NCBI GenBank assembly: GCA_030531905.1
Contig: JAUNMG010000010.1
Span: forward strand, 1-40,191
From: a bacterium
Lineage (GTDB): Bacteria; Bacillota_I; Bacilli_A; RF39; UBA660
Reading direction: 5' to 3'
Length of the DNA stretch: 40,191 nucleotides
Part shown: in pieces, positions 24,010 through 31,926 of the stretch
How positions within the stretch are numbered: the stretch's first letter is position 1
Layout: each line of letters begins with the position of its first letter
The notes under the pieces: generated by a model
Databases searched by the model: none
Seen by the model: only the letters and a program-made list of their open reading frames with translations
What the model was told of the DNA's origin: nothing
Program-made: the position numbers and the translations under genes

Positions 24010-25158
24010 ATGAAAGCAATTGTTTTATCTGGAGGAGGCTCTAAAGGTTCTTATCAAATTGGAGTCTGGAGAGCTCTTAGAAAATTACATATTAAATATG
24101 ATATTGTAACAGGAACTTCTGTAGGTGCTTTAAATGGTGCTTTAATGGTTCAGAATAAATTTCATAAAGCTATTAAATTATGGAGTAAAATTAATATGCA
24201 GCTTCTTTTTGGTGATGAAGCTACTAATTCTACTAAAATTACAGATGTTCTTAATATGTACCGTATCAATTTTTTTAAAAATGGTGGTATGGATGTCAAA
24301 ATATTAGAAGATGTTATTGATAAGTATATAGATAAAGATACATTTTATAATTCAAAAATTGATTTTGGTTTAGTAGCAGTTAATCTTAGTGGAAAAAAAG
24401 CCGTTCAAATGAAGAAAAAAGATATACCTAAAGATAAATTGAATGATTATTTAATGGCAAGTGCTTCATGTTATCCAGCTTTTCAAAAGAAGGATATAGA
24501 TGGAAATAAATTTATAGATGGTGGTATCTTTGATAATATGCCCATTAATTTGGCGATTGATTTAGGAGCAGATTCCATTATCGCAGTTGACTTGTGTGCT
24601 CCTGGCGTTAAAGCAAGACCTAAAAAACACGTTGATACAATTACAATAAAGCCAAATAATAAATTAACTAATTTTCTTAATTTTTATGAAGAGGGTTCTA
24701 TTAGAAATATAAAGTTTGGTTATAATGATACAATGAAAGTTTTTGGTAAATATAAAGGTTACAAATATACATTTAAAAAGAAAAATATTGATGAAGCAAT
24801 CAGCGAATATCATAAGTTGTTTATTCATAATCTAAATCAAATTCTAAATTCAGAAAAATTGATAAAATTAATAGATGTTAATTTAATTGATCAAGAAAAA
24901 TTAATCATTAAAACTGCTGAAGAGATAGGATTACTTTTAGAGTTTGATGAAACAAAAATTTATAAATTCAGGAAATTTAATAAAAAACTATTAAAAGAAT
25001 TTAAGAAAAATAAAGTTAATTCCAAAAAAATATCAACTATAAAAGAACTATATGAAATGATGTTAAAAAAAGACTATAAGTTATTAAGAACAACAGGAAT
25101 TCTTCATCCTAAAGAATTTATAGAGGCATTATATTTGTATACCATAAGTGAGGTTTAA
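24010..25158 (+). CDS. patatin-like phospholipase
   Basis: A 382-residue member of the patatin family, serine acyl hydrolases with a Ser-Asp dyad acting on lipids. The oxyanion motif GGGSKG is at residues 8-13, the nucleophile elbow GTSVG at 35-39 (Ser37), and the catalytic Asp170 in DGG (170-172). The part beyond about residue 270 is helical and lysine-rich and unlike the typical short bacterial members. No signal peptide, so it is probably cytoplasmic or membrane-associated. I chose the ATG at 24010 with GGTGA 5-6 bases upstream over an ATG four codons before, which lacks a site. An extended -10 (TGGTATAAT, 23985-23993) serves as promoter. The radical SAM gene follows directly. Confidence 0.93.
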   Translation: MKAIVLSGGGSKGSYQIGVWRALRKLHIKYDIVTGTSVGALNGALMVQNKFHKAIKLWSKINMQLLFGDEATNSTKITDVLNMYRINFFKNGGMDVKILEDVIDKYIDKDTFYNSKIDFGLVAVNLSGKKAVQMKKKDIPKDKLNDYLMASASCYPAFQKKDIDGNKFIDGGIFDNMPINLAIDLGADSIIAVDLCAPGVKARPKKHVDTITIKPNNKLTNFLNFYEEGSIRNIKFGYNDTMKVFGKYKGYKYTFKKKNIDEAISEYHKLFIHNLNQILNSEKLIKLIDVNLIDQEKLIIKTAEEIGLLLEFDETKIYKFRKFNKKLLKEFKKNKVNSKKISTIKELYEMMLKKDYKLLRTTGILHPKEFIEALYLYTISEV

Positions 25159-26109
25159 ATGGAAAATAAATTTAAATATAGTAATGATAATAAAAGATAT
25201 CATACGCTAGATTACTTCTATAAAAACAAATTTAAATCTAAAGTTTGCAAAATAAGTTTAAATGCTGGATTTAGTTGTCCAAATCTTGATGGAACAGTTG
25301 GGTATGGAGGATGTATATATTGTTCTAAATCAGGAAGTGGCGAGTTTGCTGGAGATATAAACGATTCTCTTTCTAAGCAATTTGAAACAGTAAAAAAAAT
25401 ATATGACATTAAATGGCCTAACGCTAAATATATTGCCTATTTTCAGGCTAGAACTAATACTTACGCCCCTGTTGAAAAATTAAAAAGTATGTATGAAACA
25501 GTTTTAAAATTTGATAATGTTATTGGAATTAATATTGCTACTAGAAGTGATTCAATAACTGATGAATGCCTAGATTATCTTGAAGAATTAAATAAAAGAA
25601 CTTATTTAACTATAGAACTTGGATTACAAACAATACATGAAAAAACCGCAAAGTTAATTAATCGTTGTTCAAGTCTCGACTGCTTTTATAATATGGTACA
25701 AAAATTAAGAAAAAGGAATATAAATGTTGTAGTTCATATTATTAATGGGCTTCCATATGAAGATAAAGATGATATGATTGAAACAGTTAAATATTTAAAT
25801 AACCTTGATATTCAAGGCATTAAAATCCATATGTTAAGTGTATTAAAGGATACACCACTAGAAAAATTATATAATGATGAAAAATTCCATATTTTAACAA
25901 AAGATGAATATATTGATATAGTTATATCACAACTTGAAAATTTACGTGAAGAAATTGTTATAAATAGAATTACAGGAGATCCCAAATTAGATGATTTAGT
26001 TGCTCCTACTTGGTTAATTAAAAAATTTTGTGTATTAAATGATATTGATAAAGAAATGCTAAGAAGAGATACTTATCAAGGAAAATTGGCAAAAAAAAAT
26101 AGCAATTAA
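25159..26109 (+). CDS. radical SAM protein, TIGR01212 type (YtqA/YhcC-like)
   Basis: A 316-residue radical SAM protein. The cluster-binding cysteines are in SCPNLDGTVGYGGCIYCSKSG (about residues 40-60), and the TIM-barrel features QARTNTYAP, NIATRSDSI and TIELGLQTIHEKTAKLINR follow in the usual order of the TIGR01212 family (B. subtilis YtqA, E. coli YhcC). The exact reaction of this family is not established to my knowledge. Its ATG directly follows the patatin stop (TAA-ATG), with GAGG inside the patatin gene, so the two are coupled. It ends at a bidirectional terminator. Confidence 0.92.
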   Translation: MENKFKYSNDNKRYHTLDYFYKNKFKSKVCKISLNAGFSCPNLDGTVGYGGCIYCSKSGSGEFAGDINDSLSKQFETVKKIYDIKWPNAKYIAYFQARTNTYAPVEKLKSMYETVLKFDNVIGINIATRSDSITDECLDYLEELNKRTYLTIELGLQTIHEKTAKLINRCSSLDCFYNMVQKLRKRNINVVVHIINGLPYEDKDDMIETVKYLNNLDIQGIKIHMLSVLKDTPLEKLYNDEKFHILTKDEYIDIVISQLENLREEIVINRITGDPKLDDLVAPTWLIKKFCVLNDIDKEMLRRDTYQGKLAKKNSN

Positions 26110-26132
26110 TTTAGTGTTAATGCTATTTTTTT
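26094..26132. terminator. bidirectional terminator between radical SAM and zinc-ribbon genes
   Basis: AAATAGCAATTAA (26097-26109) pairs with TTAATGCTATTT (26117-26128) with one bulge, flanked by A-run and T-run. It overlaps the stop codon of the radical SAM gene. Confidence 0.85.
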
Positions 26133-26143
26133 ATTTGTCATAA

Positions 26144-26755
26144 TTAAGCTTTAGTTCCGCATTCTGGACAAAATGCTGCATCTTTTTCCATTTCTGCACC
26201 ACATTTAGCACAGAATTTTACATTCTTTTTAGTTGTCTTTTTTGTTGTTTTCTTTGTTTCTGTTTTTTCTTCTTTTTCATCTTTAGATGCTACTTCTTCT
26301 TTTGCTTTAGATGTAGATTTCTTTTCTTCAGCTTGTTTAGCTTCTTTTTTTGATTCTGTTTCATCTTTAGCAAAAGCTATCATTGGATAACCAACGAATG
26401 GGAATAGTAAAGTGATAACTGCAAATCCAGTACTCTTTCCATACTTAATTGCTAATTTATAACTAACAATATATGTAAATACAACATTTGCAAATGGTAC
26501 TAAACACCACCATCCTTGAACTCCTACTATTTCAAATAAAGTCCACATGTTTAGGAATGGAATTAGAGAATACCATCCTGGTTTATTATTTTTTTCAAAT
26601 ATTTTCCATTCAGAAATTATCATAATAACTGAAGCTGCTAATGCTAAAAGCATCATAATTACATATATAATAACGAATGCCCCTAAGAAACCTGCCCCAG
26701 CTGATGCTACTCCTCCAAAAGAAGAATAGCTTCCATAATCATTTGTAATTGACAT
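26144..26755 (-). CDS. membrane protein with DUF5684-like domain and C-terminal zinc ribbon
   Basis: A 203-residue protein with about four hydrophobic segments (roughly residues 18-50, 60-75, 80-98 and 105-125), containing NNKPGWYSLIPFLNMW and WWCLVPFANVVFTYIVSYKL, the pattern of the DUF5684 family. A long Lys/Glu/Ser linker (about 132-178) leads to a zinc ribbon KFCAKCGAEMEKDAAFCPEC with two CxxC pairs. No enzymatic site is visible. GGAGG lies 6 bases before the ATG. It is the last gene of the nfeD operon, 14 bases after the TcaA-like lipoprotein. TcaA proteins in staphylococci carry such a zinc ribbon themselves, so the two genes together may replace one protein; this is inference. Confidence 0.82.
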   Translation of the reverse strand: MSITNDYGSYSSFGGVASAGAGFLGAFVIIYVIMMLLALAASVIMIISEWKIFEKNNKPGWYSLIPFLNMWTLFEIVGVQGWWCLVPFANVVFTYIVSYKLAIKYGKSTGFAVITLLFPFVGYPMIAFAKDETESKKEAKQAEEKKSTSKAKEEVASKDEKEEKTETKKTTKKTTKKNVKFCAKCGAEMEKDAAFCPECGTKA

Positions 26756-26769
26756 TATTTATCCTCCTA

Positions 26770-27906
26770 TTACTTTACAAAAATATTGTAACCATTTGTA
26801 ATTACATATTTTTCCTTAGAATCTTTCTTTAATACTAAAATTGATTTTGTATCATATTTTCTATCATAACTACTACTTGAGTAATTCATTTTATATGTTA
26901 AATTGTATTCTACCATAACTACAATATTATTATCATCATAGTAATAAGTACCTTTATTTTGTAAATCTTCTACTTTAAAGTCACTTGCATATGAGTAACT
27001 ATTTTCTTCTTTTTTAGCTTTTTTTGCTAATGATTCATAATTTTTCTTAATATTATTATATTCATCACTTTCGCTATCAAAATATTTAGCTACTCCATCA
27101 AAACTTCCTGTTGAAGCATTAGAATAAATATTATCTAAGTAATTCTTAACATAAGTTTCTACATCTTTGTTAGAACTTGCTAGTTTAAATGTATAAGTTT
27201 TAGTTCTATCAGAATAATCTGTGTCTTTATCGTAATTATCTGAAGTAGAACCACTCTTAGAGTATGTATAAACTACATCTTTAATTTCTTTTGTATCTTT
27301 ACCTTTAACTGCTACACTATATTTACCAGCAATTACATTTTTAACTTTATATATATCCATCTTTACATCTTCTAATTCAACATTTCTGTATGAATCTGGA
27401 TAATATACCTTAGTATCTGTTTCTTTTGTTTTCTTTAATGATTTATTTAATGTTTTACCATTAAATTTAACAGTTGTTCCACTTGGAACTGCTATTTCAA
27501 TATTTCCATCATAGAAATCTGGTTCATAAACATACCATTTATTTCCCACTTTAATAGTGTCAATATTGAATATTTTATTATCATCAATAGCAATTTTTAC
27601 TTCTACTTTTAAATTACCTGTTTCAGAATCAGTGATTTCTTCACCTACTTCTTTAACCTTAATTGTTTTATTTCCTGAAATATTTAATTCCTTATCTTGA
27701 ATTAATTTTTTGAATGCTTCTTCATCAAAATAACTATCTTTTTCTTGGTAGAATATTTTACCAATATTTTTGTAATCATCTTTGCTTAATTTTGTAACCA
27801 TTTGAACAGCTACATCTTTAGCACTACTATTTTTACCACAACCAGTTACCATAAATGGTAAGACTAATATAGCTAGTAATAAAAATACTTTTTGTACTTT
27901 TTTCAT
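26770..27906 (-). CDS. lipoprotein, possibly TcaA-like
   Basis: A 378-residue lipoprotein: signal peptide with lipobox VTGC (Cys23), so it sits on the outer membrane face. The mature part looks like several small alpha/beta domains: a first NTF2-like region (about 30-130), a beta domain with VPSGTTVKFNGKTLNKSL (about 140-155), and a second NTF2-like region near the C-terminus ending in YVITNGYNIFVK. This order recalls the extracellular domains of TcaA/YvbJ proteins of Firmicutes, which are anchored by a transmembrane helix, not a lipid. The family assignment is tentative. GGAGTGA lies before the ATG. Fourteen and ten bases separate it from its neighbours in the nfeD operon. Confidence 0.78.
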   Translation of the reverse strand: MKKVQKVFLLLAILVLPFMVTGCGKNSSAKDVAVQMVTKLSKDDYKNIGKIFYQEKDSYFDEEAFKKLIQDKELNISGNKTIKVKEVGEEITDSETGNLKVEVKIAIDDNKIFNIDTIKVGNKWYVYEPDFYDGNIEIAVPSGTTVKFNGKTLNKSLKKTKETDTKVYYPDSYRNVELEDVKMDIYKVKNVIAGKYSVAVKGKDTKEIKDVVYTYSKSGSTSDNYDKDTDYSDRTKTYTFKLASSNKDVETYVKNYLDNIYSNASTGSFDGVAKYFDSESDEYNNIKKNYESLAKKAKKEENSYSYASDFKVEDLQNKGTYYYDDNNIVVMVEYNLTYKMNYSSSSYDRKYDTKSILVLKKDSKEKYVITNGYNIFVK

Positions 27907-27916
27907 AAACTCACTC

Positions 27917-28804
27917 CTACTTTTTTTCTTTACCTTTCATTGTCTCTGCAAGTGTTGTTCCTATTGTTGTAATGTTTTGTAAGTCACTTGGAACAATAAT
28001 CTTAGTTGATTGTCCGTTTGCAACATCTACTAAAGCTTCATAACTCTTGAATTTTAAAACAGCTTCATCCATTTTAACATCCTTCAAAAGTTTTAATCCT
28101 TCTGCTGTTGCTTGTTGGATTTTTAAGATTGCTTCTGCTTCACCTTCTGCTTCTTTAATTTGTGACTCTTTCTTTGCTTCAGCTCTTAAAATAGCACTTT
28201 CTTTTTCTCCTTCTGCAATAAGAATTGCAGCTTTCTTTTCTCCTTCTGCCTTAAGGATAGCTTCACGTCTTTCACGTTCTGCACGCATTTGTTTTTCCAT
28301 AGTATCTTGAATATCACGAGGTGGTATGATATTTTTTACTTCAACACGGTTAACTTTGATTCCCCAAGGATCTGTTGCTTCATCTAAGATTGATCTCATT
28401 TTAGTGTTGATAATGTCACGTGAAGTTAGTGTTTCATCAAGTTCTAGTTCACCAATTATATTACGTAGAGTGGTTGCAGTTAAATTTTCAATTGCATTAA
28501 TAGGATTTTCAACTCCATATGTATATAATTTTGAATCTGTAATTTGATAATATACAACTGTATCAATTTGCATTGTAACATTATCCTTTGTAATTACTGG
28601 TTGAGGTGCAAAATCTTTTACTATTTCTTTTAAGCTTACAACATTAGCGATACGATCAATTATTGGAAATCTGTAATGAAGTCCAGTTTCCATTGTTCTA
28701 TCATATGCTCCTAAACGTTCAACAACATAAGCCTTAGATTGAGGTATAATTTTAACACCTGCAGCTATTATAACTATAATAATAATTATAATTGTTAATA
28801 ACAT
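27917..28804 (-). CDS. SPFH/Band 7 membrane protein (stomatin-like, QmcA type)
   Basis: A 295-residue SPFH-domain protein: one N-terminal membrane segment (about 1-18), the SPFH domain (about 19-175; PQSKAYVVERLGAYDRTMET, then PIIDRIANVVSLKEIV and GVENPINAIENLTATTLRNI), and a helical region rich in Glu, Ala and Lys (about 175-240; ERRREAILKAEGEKKAAI) that forms the oligomer wall. Such proteins form large membrane-bound rings and organise membrane domains. Its ATG directly follows the stop of the NfeD gene, whose family is the classic partner of this one. GGGAGGAA precedes the ATG. Confidence 0.95.
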   Translation of the reverse strand: MLLTIIIIIIVIIAAGVKIIPQSKAYVVERLGAYDRTMETGLHYRFPIIDRIANVVSLKEIVKDFAPQPVITKDNVTMQIDTVVYYQITDSKLYTYGVENPINAIENLTATTLRNIIGELELDETLTSRDIINTKMRSILDEATDPWGIKVNRVEVKNIIPPRDIQDTMEKQMRAERERREAILKAEGEKKAAILIAEGEKESAILRAEAKKESQIKEAEGEAEAILKIQQATAEGLKLLKDVKMDEAVLKFKSYEALVDVANGQSTKIIVPSDLQNITTIGTTLAETMKGKEKK

Positions 28805-29230
28805 TTAATCTTCCTCCCTTATTTCTTCAACTAAAAGTTTTACGCCTTCTATTTTTAAAACTTTTATTGAAGCACCCTTTTTTATCTCTTTTTTACTAGT
28901 AGCAGTCCAAATACTTCCTTTTACATTTACTTCTCCGTAAGTATTTTTTGAGATTTCTTTGGTAACCACACCTTCTTTTCCTATTATTCTATCTAAATTA
29001 GTAGGTTCTATTTTTCTGACTCTTAATTTCTTAACTATTGGTTTTGTAATTATTAAAGCAATAACACTTACTACAATAAATACTATGATTTGAATTGTAA
29101 TATTATCAGTAAAATATGTTGAAATAGCGCTAGCTAAAGCTCCAATTGCAAACCAAATAGATACTAAATTTATAGTTACTAATTCGATAAATAGTAGAAC
29201 TAAAAAGATAATAATCCAGATATCAACCAT
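28805..29230 (-). CDS. NfeD-family membrane protein
   Basis: A 141-residue protein with three hydrophobic helices (about 3-22, 24-40 and 45-66) and a C-terminal OB-fold domain (about 82-141; IIGKEGVVTKEISKNTYGEV) facing the cytoplasm. This is the short NfeD form without the protease domain. It is coupled to a stomatin-like gene (stop and start adjoin), the standard pairing; the two are believed to act together on membrane organisation. GGAGGTGA lies 5 bases before the ATG. It is the first gene of a four-gene operon with a clear sigma-A promoter. Confidence 0.94.
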   Translation of the reverse strand: MVDIWIIIFLVLLFIELVTINLVSIWFAIGALASAISTYFTDNITIQIIVFIVVSVIALIITKPIVKKLRVRKIEPTNLDRIIGKEGVVTKEISKNTYGEVNVKGSIWTATSKKEIKKGASIKVLKIEGVKLLVEEIREED

Positions 29231-29247
29231 TCTCTCACCTCCCCTTT

Positions 29248-29276
29248 AGTATATTTCATAAAGTGTTATTTTTCAA
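29248..29276 (-). promoter_or_regulatory. sigma-A promoter of the nfeD operon
   Basis: Minus strand: TTGAAA (29276-29271), 17-base spacer, TATACT (29253-29248). It is back to back with the plus-strand promoter at 29317. Confidence 0.82.
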
Positions 29277-29316
29277 CATATTTCGACTTTATTTTCACTA
29301 ATTTTTTAAATATTTC

Positions 29317-29345
29317 TTGAATATATTTAAACGCTTTGTTATACT
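29317..29345 (+). promoter_or_regulatory. sigma-A promoter of the Ig-like protein gene
   Basis: TTGAAT (29317-29322), 17-base spacer, TATACT (29340-29345), 23 bases before the start codon. Confidence 0.8.
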
Positions 29346-29368
29346 CTATATAGAAGGTAGGAGATAAA

Positions 29369-30073
29369 ATGAAAAATTCCTTTAATTATTTCGTATCAGG
29401 ATCCTTTGCTTTCTTGGGTTTATTATGCATAACAAGTGGGGTTGCAATACCTAAACTTGCCGCTAATACTGAAACAAACAGTGTTGTTAAACTAAGCGTT
29501 ACTCAAAAGCAAGTATCTTTTTGTAAAAGTAATGAAATAAAGCTTGCAGATATTAATGTTGAAGTTAATAATCCTTTAAGTACTAATGCTAAAGATTATT
29601 TAAAAACTCCAAATGATATTGATACAAGTATTATAAATAGATTAAAATTAGATACATCAAATGTAAATGTTAATCAAGTTGGTAGTTATACTTATACTAT
29701 TACATATAATAAAAAGATTTATAATGGAACAGTTAATGTAAAGTCAAAAGCTCTTCCTCAAGTTGATATAATGACATTAAAATCATTATCATTTGAAACA
29801 AATACTAAACTATCTCTTGATGTTACAACATACATCAAAGAACAATTAGCACCTGAAGTGGTTGCTGCTGTTAGACTTGATATTAGTAATGTTGATGTAA
29901 CAAAACCTGGAAGATATTTATATTCTATTAGTTATAATGGAAAATTATATACAAATACAATAACTATTTATGAACCAAAATTTGGTACTACTACTAATGA
30001 TTCAACAATAAAAGATAATATAGTTAATAAAGATGATAGTAATACTAATATTAATACAAATAAAAATTCCTAA
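29369..30073 (+). CDS. secreted protein with two Ig-like repeats
   Basis: A 234-residue protein with an N-terminal signal sequence or uncleaved anchor (hydrophobic about residues 8-30, AIPKLAAN after it). Two related domains follow, about 36-125 and 130-210: each ends with the pattern LDTSNVNVNQVGSYTYTITY or its counterpart LDISNVDVTKPGRYLYSISY, typical of bacterial Ig-like beta domains. The C-terminus is a polar Asn/Thr/Asp tail without a sorting signal or membrane helix. It may be released or held by its N-terminus. GGTAGGAG precedes the ATG. Monocistronic, convergent with fhs. Confidence 0.82.
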   Translation: MKNSFNYFVSGSFAFLGLLCITSGVAIPKLAANTETNSVVKLSVTQKQVSFCKSNEIKLADINVEVNNPLSTNAKDYLKTPNDIDTSIINRLKLDTSNVNVNQVGSYTYTITYNKKIYNGTVNVKSKALPQVDIMTLKSLSFETNTKLSLDVTTYIKEQLAPEVVAAVRLDISNVDVTKPGRYLYSISYNGKLYTNTITIYEPKFGTTTNDSTIKDNIVNKDDSNTNINTNKNS

Positions 30074-30090
30074 AACTAGGAATTTTTTTT
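30064..30090. terminator. bidirectional terminator between the Ig-like gene and fhs
   Basis: AAATTCCTA (30064-30072) pairs with TAGGAATTT (30077-30085) with an AAAC loop and T-runs on both strands. It overlaps the stop codon of the Ig-like gene. Confidence 0.88.
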
Positions 30091-31669
30091 ATTTGATACC
30101 AACTATATTTCCATCAATGATTTGTATATTTTCATAATTAGGATTTTTAGAAAGACCTGGCATAGTTAAAATTTTTGATAAATACACAGTTATAAAACCT
30201 GCTCCATTATATAATTTTATATCTTCTACATGAATATTATAACTATCATTTATAAGCAATCTATTTTTATCATCTGATATTGAATATTGTGTTTTAGCTA
30301 CACATATTGGAAGATAAGATAGATTATTTTTCTCTAAAAGTTTTATTTTTTCTAAGGCTTTAGCGCTGTAATCTACTCCACTAGCTTGATATATAGAAGC
30401 TAGTTTTTGCATTTTTTCAAAAATAGTATCTTCTAAATTATATAAATAATGGAAGTTATTTTCATTTTCTAAGGACTTTAAAACTGTATTTGCTAAATCA
30501 GTAGCGCCTTTGCTGCCATCTTTGTAAGACGTAATAGAAGAAAAACTAACCTTTTGTAAAGAACAAATTTCTTCAACAAACTTAATATCTTCATCTTTAT
30601 CATCCTCAAATTTATTTAAAGCAACTACTATATTGGTATTATTCTTCTTTAAGTTTTTGATATGAATTACTAAATTATTAATTCCTTGTTGTAAGTCTGT
30701 ACTTCCATAATATTTTAAGGCACGTATTGTTACAGTTAAAACAATGCAATCTGGTTTTTTAGCTATTTTTCTACATTTAATATCAAAGAATTTTTCTGCT
30801 CCTAAATCAGCTCCAAATCCAGCTTCTGTTACAACATAATCAGATAAACTTAATCCTAAGTTAGTTGCTTTGATACTATTACAGCCTATAGAAATATTAG
30901 CAAAAGGTCCACCATGAACTATAACTGGATTATTTTCTAATGATTGTACAAGGTTAGGATAAAATGCATCTTTTAATATAGCAGTAAGAGCTTTTTCTAT
31001 TTTTAGATCTTTTGCAAATACAAAACTATTATCACTTCTCATACCTATAACTATGTTTCCTAAATTAGTTTCTAAATCAGATAAATCTTTTGATAAGCAA
31101 AAAACACTCATTATCTCACTTGCTGCTGTTATATCAAAAGATGTAGAATAATTATCTAAGTCAACCTTTCTTAGGCTTCTATCATTAACGTCTAAACATC
31201 TATTAAATAAAATTTTAGCTATTTGAAGACTATTACCATTATAAATATGATTGTCAATAGAAGCAGATAGTAAATTATTTGCTGAAGTAATCGCATGAAT
31301 ATCCCCAGTAAAATGAAGATTTATATCGTTAGATGGAATTATTTGAGAATATCCTCCTCCAGTAGCGCCTCCTTTAAGTCCAAATACTGGCCCCATAGAT
31401 GGTTCTCTTAATACTGCAACTGATTTTTTATTTAATAAATTTAGGCCATCATTTAGACCAATACTAACAGTAGTTTTTCCTTCTCCATATGGAGTTGGAT
31501 TAATAGCTGTAACTAAAATTAGTTTTCCTTTTTTTAAATCGTTATCAACAATTATTTTAGCTTTATCTTTTCCATATAAAATTAAGTCATCAGAAGTTAA
31601 ACCAAGTTTTGTTGCTACATCAATAATATTTTTCTTTACAACACTTTTTTCAATATCTAAATCACTCAT
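30089..31669 (-). CDS. fhs: formate--tetrahydrofolate ligase
   Basis: Fhs makes 10-formyl-tetrahydrofolate from formate, ATP and tetrahydrofolate, feeding purine and fMet synthesis. The phosphate-binding motif TPYGEGKTT is at residues 59-67, followed by the family signatures GLNDGLN, LREPSMGPVFGLKGGATGGG, HFTGDIHAITSANNLLSA and GPFANISIGCNS. At 526 residues it is shorter than the usual 550-560, with the differences spread as small gaps and no missing block that I can see. GGAGGGG lies before the ATG. Its promoter is a perfect sigma-A consensus with an adjacent palindrome. Confidence 0.97.
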   Translation of the reverse strand: MSDLDIEKSVVKKNIIDVATKLGLTSDDLILYGKDKAKIIVDNDLKKGKLILVTAINPTPYGEGKTTVSIGLNDGLNLLNKKSVAVLREPSMGPVFGLKGGATGGGYSQIIPSNDINLHFTGDIHAITSANNLLSASIDNHIYNGNSLQIAKILFNRCLDVNDRSLRKVDLDNYSTSFDITAASEIMSVFCLSKDLSDLETNLGNIVIGMRSDNSFVFAKDLKIEKALTAILKDAFYPNLVQSLENNPVIVHGGPFANISIGCNSIKATNLGLSLSDYVVTEAGFGADLGAEKFFDIKCRKIAKKPDCIVLTVTIRALKYYGSTDLQQGINNLVIHIKNLKKNNTNIVVALNKFEDDKDEDIKFVEEICSLQKVSFSSITSYKDGSKGATDLANTVLKSLENENNFHYLYNLEDTIFEKMQKLASIYQASGVDYSAKALEKIKLLEKNNLSYLPICVAKTQYSISDDKNRLLINDSYNIHVEDIKLYNGAGFITVYLSKILTMPGLSKNPNYENIQIIDGNIVGIK

Positions 31670-31690
31670 CTTATCCCCTCCAGTAATCTC

Positions 31691-31719
31691 ATTATAATTT
31701 TATTACTTTCTTTTGTCAA
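31691..31719 (-). promoter_or_regulatory. consensus sigma-A promoter of fhs
   Basis: Minus strand: TTGACA (31719-31714), 17-base spacer, TATAAT (31696-31691), a perfect consensus. The palindrome AATTATCGATAATT (31718-31731) overlaps the upstream edge of the -35 and could be an operator. Confidence 0.9.
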
Positions 31720-31866
31720 TTATCGATAATTTAAGAATTAGAAAAAATTTTTAAAAACTATGAAACTTATTTTTTCAATAGACATAACTATTCCAATTTT
31801 AATAATTTCTTAGCTGAATTTAAAAATTTGCCTAAAAAAGATTCTTAAATTAGTAATTTCTTCGAT

Positions 31867-31895
31867 TTGAAAACATTTTAAAGTTAGTTTATATT
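31867..31895 (+). promoter_or_regulatory. sigma-A promoter of the adhesin-sortase pair
   Basis: TTGAAA (31867-31872), 17-base spacer, TATATT (31890-31895), 31 bases before the start codon. Confidence 0.75.
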
Positions 31896-31926
31896 CTTAA
31901 GCATTAAGAAAAAAAGGAGGAATTAG

